A DNA stretch of 7,519 bases, from the NCBI GenBank assembly GCA_903840235.1, contig CAIMFE010000245.1:1-7519 (forward strand). The letters are read 5' to 3'. This document shows, in pieces, positions 1 to 6,353 of the stretch; positions within the stretch are counted from its first letter, which is position 1, and each line of letters opens with the position of its first letter. Source of the DNA: an uncultured Opitutia bacterium. Its GTDB lineage: Bacteria > Verrucomicrobiota > Verrucomicrobiia > Opitutales > UBA953. A model generated the notes under the pieces. That model did not search any database. It saw only the letters and a program-made list of their open reading frames with translations, and had not been told where the DNA came from. The translations under genes were made by a program, and so were the position numbers.

Positions 1-837
1 GGCGATGTTCACTTCCAAGCGCAACGCACCGTAGGCGGAGCCCAATTTCCACGTCAGCCCGTCGACACATTGGTTATGGAATGTACGCGCGGAGCCACCA
101 CCACGATTCCTGATATTTCCCGCGGTAAAGAAGAGGCACGTTTAATCCGAGCCATCAATCGCGTCGTCGATAACGGCGGCTCCGTTCTACTACCAGCTTT
201 TGCTTTTGGTCGTATGCAGGAAATATTAAAATTATTAGACGAGAGTGCCGCTGACGGAAATTTAGTTGATGTGCCGATTTTCTGTTCTGGCTTGGGCATG
301 GATCTTTGTGGCTACCTCGAAGAAGCGAGTAAGAAAACCAAACAGGTTAATTTCAGTCAGAAAGTTTTACGCGAACTCGGCGTCCAATCTTTATCACGTC
401 GCTACGTTCAACCCGGTAAAAATTTACCGGTCCAAGGAATTTACGTTCTCTCGAGCGGCATGTTAGTGGAAAATACCCCTGCTTGGCGCGTGGCCGCCAA
501 TATTTTAGATACGAAAGAAAATGGTGTATTCTTTGTTGGCTATTGCGATCCCGACACCCCAGGGGGCGAACTGATTGGCATGAAATCGGGCGGAGAATTT
601 AAATTTAAAGGGCTCGATCATACCTCTATTTTAAGAGCTGAAGTCGAACGTTTTCACTTAAGCGGCCACGCCGACCGAGAAGAATTAATTGATTTTGCCA
701 AATCGCTCAGTCCAAAGGATATTATTCTCACTCACGGCGACCCCCCCGCCCGAGCTTGGATGAAAGAGACTCTGACAAAATTATTACCCGGCACTCGGAT
801 CCACGATCCCGAGCCTGGCGTAGCGATTGACCTGTGA
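1..837 (+). CDS. MBL-fold / beta-CASP metallo-hydrolase (CPSF/RNase J-like RNA-processing exonuclease family), 3' part
   Basis: The gene is open at the left edge; 278 codons of its C-terminal part are present. The first residues, GDVHF, fit the late metallo-beta-lactamase motif that carries a metal-bridging Asp. VDTLVMECTRG (residues 21-31) fits beta-CASP motif A, the acidic residue E27 followed by Thr. FAFGRMQE (about 67-74) is the conserved loop seen in CPSF-73-like proteins. SGHAD (His at about 223) is motif B and THGDPPA (His at about 245) is motif C. A His in motif C is the pattern of RNA-acting rather than DNA-acting beta-CASP enzymes. The HxHxDH metal site must lie upstream of the window and cannot be checked. 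By family this is a zinc-dependent cytoplasmic RNA endo/exonuclease; its substrate is unknown. Its stop overlaps the amidase start, so the two genes are probably co-transcribed. Family assignment is strong; exact role is inference. Confidence 0.9.
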   Translation, partial: GDVHFQAQRTVGGAQFPRQPVDTLVMECTRGATTTIPDISRGKEEARLIRAINRVVDNGGSVLLPAFAFGRMQEILKLLDESAADGNLVDVPIFCSGLGMDLCGYLEEASKKTKQVNFSQKVLRELGVQSLSRRYVQPGKNLPVQGIYVLSSGMLVENTPAWRVAANILDTKENGVFFVGYCDPDTPGGELIGMKSGGEFKFKGLDHTSILRAEVERFHLSGHADREELIDFAKSLSPKDIILTHGDPPARAWMKETLTKLLPGTRIHDPEPGVAIDL

Positions 838-2111
838 GCGCGAACCTCGAAACTGTTTCTGACTGGCGTGACCATTTTCTCACGCGCGGACCTCGTATGT
901 CCGCCGAAGCTTTTTTACTTAAACTTGGTTCACTCAGTGCGCAGGAGCAGCGTTTCGCTTTAACGGGTTTACCTGACACTAAAAGTTTAACTCAGCGTTT
1001 TGAAAATGCGTGGGCACAAAAAGATGACAGTCTCGGGGGTGTACCGTTCTTAACCAAAGATTTATTTTTCCGAGCCGGACACCCGACCTTCGCGGGTTCT
1101 ACTTTTCTGCCTGAAGAAATCGGCATCCCACGCACCTCTTCATCACTCCCTTCCGCCTTTCAAAAAGACGCTGGAGCCGTCGAATGTGGACGCACCCAAC
1201 TCAACGAGTTTGCCTATGGTTTAAGCGGGGAAAATCCACATTACGGCGACTGCCAACATCCCACCCATCCCGAATTACTTTCGGGCGGATCGAGCTCGGG
1301 ATCGGCTTGGGCAGTAGCAAAAAAAATCGTGCCATTCGCTCTTGCGACAGATACCGCGGGATCCATTCGCGTGCCCTGTGGATATTGCGGCGTGTGGGGT
1401 TTACGTCTCTCGCCTGACATCAGTCCAGTCGGAGATATTTTCCCTCTTTCTCCTGGTTATGACACCCAAGGTTGGATGACGCATAATCCTTCAGATCTTA
1501 TTACCGTATCGAAAGCCGTTTTAGGAAAATCGCCGAAACTTGGGAAGGGACTTTGGGTCGGCGATTTAGGTCTAGGTATGGACCCCTCAATACTAAACAC
1601 TTTGAGAAATTTCATACACCCTCTTGGCATTGAAGAAGACAGCTCTGCGACCGAACTACTTCGCATCAATAGCAACAAAGCACATCAATATTTTCCGGTG
1701 CTCGGGGGAACTGCCGCCGCACGCGTTCATGCCGCATGGTTAAATCAGCGAAAAAATTCCTACGATCCGGCGGTCTGGGAAAGATTAAACCTAGCAAGCA
1801 AACGCACGGCCGATGAAGTTCGCGAAGCAGAAATATATCGACTGAAGATAACCGACACCTTCCGCACCCTCTTTAAACAATACAGTTTCATTGCGTTACC
1901 GTGTACCTTCGGTCCAGCGGTCGCAAAGAAAGATTTAACCGCTCAACATCGTGAACGCCTGCTTGCATTAAATGCACCGGCGACACTGGCTGGACTACCT
2001 GCACTCGCGGCACCCGTAAAATTAGACGGTGGATTAACCGCTGGCGTGCAATTCGTCTTCTCCGATATGACTCATTTCGGATGGGAAGAATTACTAACTC
2101 AGCTGTCTTAG
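834..2111 (+). CDS. Amidase-signature family hydrolase (AMI1/GatA-like amidase)
   Basis: The product is 425 residues with the full Ser-cisSer-Lys triad visible: Lys75 in PFLTKDLFF, Ser153 in GGSSSGSA (151-158) and nucleophile Ser177 in DTAGSIRVP. The spacing between the two serines (24) equals that of the family. PCGYCGVWGLR and the later GYDTQGWM segment resemble the plant AMI1 (indole-3-acetamide hydrolase) branch more than classical GatA, and the length also fits AMI1. The C-terminus AGLPALAAPVKL...GVQFVF is the usual amidase ending. No gatB or gatC lies nearby, so a tRNA amidotransferase role is unlikely. It should hydrolyse a small amide to acid plus ammonia in the cytoplasm; the substrate cannot be read from sequence. 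It starts at GTG (834) inside the GTGA overlap with the upstream nuclease-like gene. No Shine-Dalgarno is visible, which suggests translational coupling. Its stop codon overlaps that of the opposing rpoN. Confidence 0.9.
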   Translation: MSANLETVSDWRDHFLTRGPRMSAEAFLLKLGSLSAQEQRFALTGLPDTKSLTQRFENAWAQKDDSLGGVPFLTKDLFFRAGHPTFAGSTFLPEEIGIPRTSSSLPSAFQKDAGAVECGRTQLNEFAYGLSGENPHYGDCQHPTHPELLSGGSSSGSAWAVAKKIVPFALATDTAGSIRVPCGYCGVWGLRLSPDISPVGDIFPLSPGYDTQGWMTHNPSDLITVSKAVLGKSPKLGKGLWVGDLGLGMDPSILNTLRNFIHPLGIEEDSSATELLRINSNKAHQYFPVLGGTAAARVHAAWLNQRKNSYDPAVWERLNLASKRTADEVREAEIYRLKITDTFRTLFKQYSFIALPCTFGPAVAKKDLTAQHRERLLALNAPATLAGLPALAAPVKLDGGLTAGVQFVFSDMTHFGWEELLTQLS

Positions 2112-3553
2112 AGACGTTTCTTACGTAAGTGAGCAGGTGGCTGACCTAAGCCCTCGCGATATTTTGCCACCGTACGACGGGCAATTTTTATACCACGCTT
2201 TTTAAGTTCGGTTGTAATCGCTTCGTCGGCCAAAGGTGCAGCGGGGTTTTCCCGAGCTAGAATATCGGCGATAATTTCCTGCACCCCTTCTTGGGCGACT
2301 GTGCCGCCATCTTCAGTGGAAACACCTGAAGTAAAGAACCAGCGAAACTCTTTTAAGCCATGAGGCGTGCGCATCCATTTATTCGCGGCGGCGCGACCGA
2401 CGGTAGTTTCGTGAACGCCCATCTCTTTCGCAACGTCGGTCATCGTTAAAGGTCTTAATTGCGAAGGACCATGTTCAAAGAAGTCGGCTTGGCGTTCTAA
2501 AATAATGTGAGCTAGACGATCCACCGTGCGTTGACGTTCTTCAATCGCCCCAATCAGGAATTTTCCTTGGCGCATTCTTTCTAAAATATAATTACGCTCT
2601 TTTTCGCTTAGCGAATTACCAGCTAACATATCTTTATAGGCAGGCACCAAGCGCAATTTAGGGACATGGCGATCGTCTAAAGTAATTTTCCATTTTCCGT
2701 CATCATCTTTTTCGACCACGGCATCGGGCGTAATCACGCGGTTTTCATCTTTCTGAAAACGTCGAGCTGGTACCGTTTCCAATTTACCTAATTCTTCTAA
2801 TCCCTCGCGCACTTGATCGGGCTCTAAGTTTAAAAGACGTCCACATTCTTCAAGTCGACGAGCCATCAAAGGCTCCCAACAATCCGCCACGAGTTTAGCC
2901 GCATAAGATAGACCGCGACGGCGGTGACGGAGTTGAGCCAAGAAACATTCACGCAGGTCGCGCGCTCCAATTCCAATTGGATCAAAACCTAATAACAAAG
3001 TATGTGCGGCAACCACGGCTTCGTAGCTTTGACCGGAGCGCAGAGCGATATTCGAGAGATCTTCATCCAGGAATCCACGATCATCGAGCGACTGAATTAA
3101 AAGTTTAAGTGCCTCTTGAACTTCAGGGTCATCCGATGCAGTACGCGCTTGTTCGGCGAGGTGCTCGGAGAGCGAAGATTCGGCCGTGACTGATTCGAAC
3201 ATGTGTTGGCGACGCTCTTCATCTTCCTGCGAGTAGCCCTGCGAACGCACCTCTTCGTAATAACTTTCGTCCCAATCATCCTTCATCCGTCGTAAAGCGT
3301 CAAAATCGTCATCACCCAATTTAAGTTCACGCGGTGAATCGTCCTCAGCATCTGCCTCGTTGGCCGATGGAGCAGATTCGGTTCCCGCTGGCTCCACTTC
3401 TTCAATTAAAGGATTCGCCGCTAATTCATCGGAAATTTCGCTCAATAATTCAGCCGCAGGCACTTGTAAAATTCTCAAAGACTGGCGCAGTTGCGGGGTC
3501 AAAATAAGACCCTGCACCTGTTTTTGAGATTGGTTCATGCCGTGATTGGCCAT
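2108..3553 (-). CDS. rpoN: RNA polymerase sigma-54 factor RpoN
   Basis: Residue numbers here count from a TTG at 3559. Region I is glutamine/leucine-rich (QVQGLILTPQLRQSLRILQ, about 15-32), the part that contacts activators and blocks melting. It is followed by a strongly acidic region II (about 53-105). The core-binding domain carries GFDPIGIGARDLRECFLAQL (191-210) and the NRVITPDAVVEKDDDGKW segment (273-290). The helix-turn-helix is near 372-395 (TDVAKEMGVHETTVGR). The RpoN box ARRTVAKYRE (460-469), which reads the -24 element, is intact close to the C-terminus. Length is normal, so it looks functional. The start is uncertain: TTG 3559, ATG 3553 (used here) and ATG 3538 are all in frame and none has a Shine-Dalgarno. 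ATG 3538 begins MNQSQ just before region I and is equally plausible. No ptsN, hpf or lptB neighbour, as found in proteobacteria, is present, and no sigma-54 activator is in the window. Confidence 0.97.
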   Translation of the reverse strand: MANHGMNQSQKQVQGLILTPQLRQSLRILQVPAAELLSEISDELAANPLIEEVEPAGTESAPSANEADAEDDSPRELKLGDDDFDALRRMKDDWDESYYEEVRSQGYSQEDEERRQHMFESVTAESSLSEHLAEQARTASDDPEVQEALKLLIQSLDDRGFLDEDLSNIALRSGQSYEAVVAAHTLLLGFDPIGIGARDLRECFLAQLRHRRRGLSYAAKLVADCWEPLMARRLEECGRLLNLEPDQVREGLEELGKLETVPARRFQKDENRVITPDAVVEKDDDGKWKITLDDRHVPKLRLVPAYKDMLAGNSLSEKERNYILERMRQGKFLIGAIEERQRTVDRLAHIILERQADFFEHGPSQLRPLTMTDVAKEMGVHETTVGRAAANKWMRTPHGLKEFRWFFTSGVSTEDGGTVAQEGVQEIIADILARENPAAPLADEAITTELKKRGIKIARRTVAKYREGLGQPPAHLRKKRL

Positions 3554-3676
3554 GGTCAAAAGTCATAAAGGGTTATGAGCGAATTTGCAAAGACGAAGCA
3601 TCGCCAATCGGCTTGCCTAAGCGTACCCCACCGCCAACCTTACTTAGACCTTATTTTTTCAGCATCTACGCACCTT
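3554..3676. other. Divergent intergenic region between rpoN and the GYF_2 gene
   Basis: This is the only appreciable non-coding stretch in the window if the preferred starts are right. It must hold the promoters of both rpoN (minus) and the right-hand genes (plus). A weak TTGCAA/TATGAC pair faces rpoN. No convincing -35/-10 pair was found for the plus strand, and no GG-N10-GC sigma-54 site. A small GCTT-GCCT-AAGC inverted repeat (3612-3623) is too short to call an operator or hairpin. The plus frame stays open through the region from ATG 3575, but the predicted 34 residues show no domain character. Confidence 0.5.
3562..3590 (-). promoter_or_regulatory. Possible sigma-70-type promoter of rpoN
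   Basis: On the minus strand TTGCAA (3585-3590) and TATGAC (3562-3567) are separated by exactly 17 bases. Each matches the -35/-10 consensus at 4 of 6 positions. Transcription would begin near 3555. That would make TTG 3559 impossible as a start, ATG 3553 almost leaderless, and would give ATG 3538 a leader of about 17 bases. This is a visual match only, and short matches of this quality arise by chance. Confidence 0.28.
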
Positions 3677-5371
3677 ATGCGTCAATTTACACTCTACATC
3701 GACAACGAAGTTCGTGGCCCTCACACCGAGGCCGAAGTTCAAGAACTTATCAACCTGGGAACAGTTGTACCCGACTCACCCTGTATGCCCGAAGGCGCAA
3801 CCGAATGGTTGCCCGCATCACAGTTCTTCACCTTTGCTGCTAAGATAAAGTTAAGTAAAAGACTTGAAGCCAACGAAGAGGAAATCGCTCTCGAAGCCAA
3901 TCGCCTCAACCCTGATGACCGTCGAAAACTCATGATGTACGGCTTAGCTGATGCCGCCACGGTCGACCAAATTAATCAAACGCAAGCGTCCACCATTCTG
4001 GCCGAGCACGAAAATAATTTAAAACAGATTAATAAGAAAAATAAAATTATCGTGGGAACCATTTTCGTTCTCACGCTCTTAACGACCGTGTCGTTCGGAG
4101 TTTTCACTGATATCGGCGGATCGCTGGTCGGTAAGGTCGTCGGCCAGTTTATTAAAGATGATCCTAAGTTGCCGGACTCCATGCGCCGCTTTTCGAATGA
4201 AACTCAGCGCTTCCAAGAACTTCGCACAGAAAGTCAAAATGCAGTTTTCGCTAAACCGACGGGCGGTCAGTCCATTCAACCCTCCTTAAATGCCCGTCTA
4301 AAAATTCCCGCCACCACTGGCTACTCCGTCAACGGAAAGGTCGATTTAAAACCGTTAAACGAGATGCTTAAACGTTGGGGTATTAAGCCCGACTCCGAAA
4401 TTAAACTGTATTTATTACCGAGTGAGGCCCCCGCGGAAGTATCCCAAAAAATCACCGACCAGGCGGCCGTTCTTGAAACAATCTTAGCACCTGTCGCCGA
4501 CATTGCTACGCTCGAAAAAATCAAATCCGATTTAATTAGTTCATTCCCCATCGAAACTACCATTACCGAGTCTACTGCCCTACAAACAGAAATAAAAAAT
4601 CTAAAACTGAATGAAGTTAGGGCTAGCATCGAACGCGTAGAATACGCTGCTCGGGAAGCGACTAGAGTTGCTCAAGAAAATGAATCCAAAGGCGGACCAG
4701 CAGCCGAAGATGCTAAAATTCGTCGCTCGTGGGGAAATAATCTCCGAGCTTTTGCTGGTAAATTACGTGATTTAGAAAATCGCTTTCAGATTTGGTCTAA
4801 CCCCAACAATCGGAAAAAAGTGTGGAGTGAATTTAATAGCGGGCCGGGATCCGAATTAGCGGCCTGGATTTTAAGCACAGAGGCAAAACTTATTCCGGTT
4901 AATGAGACCGGCGAATTCACCATTCCCGAATGCGCCAATCTTGATAAAAATACCGCCGCCAACAGCATATTGGTTAGCACCCGAATCAATGGTGACAGTG
5001 TTTTTCTAGCTTGGGGTTCTAAGTTTTTAGCGAGCCAAGAAATTCAATCCACCCAAATCCCGCGCGATGTCTTTTTAGCCCGCGAACAATATAAAGTCAC
5101 CACCCACACGATCACCGGAAATCGTCCGCTGGTCGTTCGCTATCGCGTCGGTGACCGCGAACTTTCTATTCGTCGCAACTCACCAAAATGGTACTTCCTA
5201 AATGTCGCCCGGGAAAAAGATTCTGATTCACTCGTGGTTTTAGTCAGTGCGGAACTCCAAGAAAAATATCCTGTCGGAAGTGTTGTTCCTTACTCCGTAC
5301 TTTTAGACTTGGAACTGTTCCCTCGCCCAACTGAATCAATCACACCCTCGCCCTTTACGGCGGCCGAATAA
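3677..5371 (+). CDS. GYF_2 (DUF4339) domain single-pass membrane protein, function unknown
   Basis: The frame is open from ATG 3575, but ATG 3677 is preferred because the GYF_2 domain begins right there (MRQFTLYIDNEVRGPHTEAE). The 34 residues before it look non-coding and fall in the divergent intergenic region. Counting from 3677 (564 aa): GYF_2 domain about 1-52 with the typical GP, G-T-V-V-P-D and EW-LPASQF positions; a charged helical linker 60-120; one membrane span about 124-143 (IIVGTIFVLTLLTTVSFGVF), preceded by KKNK, which predicts a cytoplasmic N-terminus; then about 420 residues outside. The outer part has a long helix-prone stretch (about 250-370). It ends in a beta-rich region in which ETGEFTIPE (about 409-417) and DSVFLAW (about 440-446) vaguely recall carboxypeptidase-regulatory-like folds; that resemblance is inference. 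No catalytic motif was recognised. GYF_2 domains are thought to bind partner proteins. It lies 11 bp before the sugar-binding protein gene, so it may share its transcript. Existence of the gene is firm; function is unknown. Confidence 0.85.
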   Translation: MRQFTLYIDNEVRGPHTEAEVQELINLGTVVPDSPCMPEGATEWLPASQFFTFAAKIKLSKRLEANEEEIALEANRLNPDDRRKLMMYGLADAATVDQINQTQASTILAEHENNLKQINKKNKIIVGTIFVLTLLTTVSFGVFTDIGGSLVGKVVGQFIKDDPKLPDSMRRFSNETQRFQELRTESQNAVFAKPTGGQSIQPSLNARLKIPATTGYSVNGKVDLKPLNEMLKRWGIKPDSEIKLYLLPSEAPAEVSQKITDQAAVLETILAPVADIATLEKIKSDLISSFPIETTITESTALQTEIKNLKLNEVRASIERVEYAAREATRVAQENESKGGPAAEDAKIRRSWGNNLRAFAGKLRDLENRFQIWSNPNNRKKVWSEFNSGPGSELAAWILSTEAKLIPVNETGEFTIPECANLDKNTAANSILVSTRINGDSVFLAWGSKFLASQEIQSTQIPRDVFLAREQYKVTTHTITGNRPLVVRYRVGDRELSIRRNSPKWYFLNVAREKDSDSLVVLVSAELQEKYPVGSVVPYSVLLDLELFPRPTESITPSPFTAAE

Positions 5372-5382
5372 TTTTTACCCCC

Positions 5383-6351
5383 ATGCGTTACCTCATCATC
5401 CTCCTCAGTCTTTTCAGCATCACCCTTCCCTCGGTGGCTGAAGAAAAAGCGAAGCCTGTGATTGCCCTCATTCCTAAAGGCTCTGCTCACGTCTTCTGGA
5501 AATCCGTTGAATCCGGCGCCCTAAAAGCCGGTGAAGACCTAGGCGTACAAGTTCTTTGGTCAGCACCCGAGCGCGAAGACGATCGTCGCCAACAAATGGG
5601 CATGGTTGACTCCATGATCATCCGTAAGGTCGATGTTCTTTGTCTCGCTCCACTCGACGGAGTAGCCCTTCGCGAAAAAGCCGAAAAAGCAACTAAGGCC
5701 AATATCCCTGTTATTATTTTCGACTCTCCTTTAAGCAAAGCCGAAGGCGTGAGCATTAGTTACGTCGGCACTGACAATTACGCTGCCGGAAAACGTGGCG
5801 CGGAAGGACTCGCCAAAATCCTTGGCGGTAAAGGCCGCGTTCTCATGTTACGCTACAACCCAGGTTCCAGCTCCACCGAAGCCCGTGAAGAAGGCTTTGC
5901 CGCTGGTATCAAAGCGTTTCCTGATATCAAAGTAATCAGCGACGAACAATACGCCGGCGCGACCGTCGCCATGGCTGTTGATAAATCCAAAGCCCTCCTC
6001 CTTCGTTTTTCAGGCGACCAAGCTCCGGATGGTATTTTCTGCTCTAACCAAAGCACTACCTACGGAATGCTCACCGCCCTCAAACAAAGCAAACTCGCGG
6101 GTAAAGTTAAGTTCGTAGGATTCGACCCGACTGCTTCGTTGATCAAATCACTCAAACAAGGCGAGTTAAGCGCCATCGTTTCTCAGGATCCTTATCGCAT
6201 GGGCTACCTCACCGTTAAAGCTGCGGCTGACAAGATTGCGGGAAAATCGATTGAGAAGAATATCGATACTGGAGTCTCCTTCGTCACTAACGAGAATGTA
6301 GACACTCCTGAAATTCAGGCCGTCATTAAACCACAACTCGGTAACGACTAA
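5383..6351 (+). CDS. Periplasmic sugar-binding protein of ABC importer (RbsB-like, Peripla_BP_4)
   Basis: The product is 322 residues starting with a Sec signal peptide (MRYLIILLSLFSITLPSVA, likely cleaved before EE at 20-21). No lipobox cysteine is present, so it is probably a soluble periplasmic protein. The mature part is a type I periplasmic-binding fold. Positions that bind the ligand in RbsB relatives are conserved in kind: aromatic F38-W39 after the first strand, D114 in IIFDS, R168 in TEAREEGF, N222 in CSNQS, D248 in VGFDPT and Q268 in SQDPYRMGY. GTDNYAAGKRG (129-139) is a family hallmark. FDS in place of the RbsB LDR sequence, where RbsB has an Arg, argues against calling it ribose-specific; the sugar is unknown. 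It is followed after two bases by the ATPase gene, a clear operon. Leucine codons are mostly CTC/CTT, unlike the left-hand genes, which fits high expression. No Shine-Dalgarno precedes the ATG (upstream bases are tttttaccccc). Confidence 0.93.
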   Translation: MRYLIILLSLFSITLPSVAEEKAKPVIALIPKGSAHVFWKSVESGALKAGEDLGVQVLWSAPEREDDRRQQMGMVDSMIIRKVDVLCLAPLDGVALREKAEKATKANIPVIIFDSPLSKAEGVSISYVGTDNYAAGKRGAEGLAKILGGKGRVLMLRYNPGSSSTEAREEGFAAGIKAFPDIKVISDEQYAGATVAMAVDKSKALLLRFSGDQAPDGIFCSNQSTTYGMLTALKQSKLAGKVKFVGFDPTASLIKSLKQGELSAIVSQDPYRMGYLTVKAAADKIAGKSIEKNIDTGVSFVTNENVDTPEIQAVIKPQLGND

Positions 6352-6353
6352 GC

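Noticed and set aside
834..2111. Calling the amidase GatA of the Glu-tRNA(Gln) amidotransferase
   Set aside because: No gatB/gatC nearby, the protein is short for GatA, and the DTAGSIRVPCGYCG and YDTQGW segments look closer to AMI1-type amidases.
3612..3623. Short inverted repeat GCTT-GCCT-AAGC as a terminator or operator
   Set aside because: The four-base stem is too weak, no T-run follows directly, and repeats of this size are expected by chance.
3636..3665. T-rich stretch in the intergenic region as a rho-independent terminator
   Set aside because: The run ttattttttc has no GC-rich hairpin in front of it, and no plus-strand gene ends upstream within the region.
4321..4629. Minus-strand open frame of 102 codons inside the GYF_2 gene
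   Set aside because: It lies wholly antisense to a long, domain-bearing gene, has no recognisable domain and no start context; it is a shadow frame.
5283..5310. TTGTTC / TAGACT pair as a separate promoter for the sugar-binding protein gene
   Set aside because: Only 3 of 6 and 4 of 6 matches, located inside coding sequence; not distinguishable from chance.
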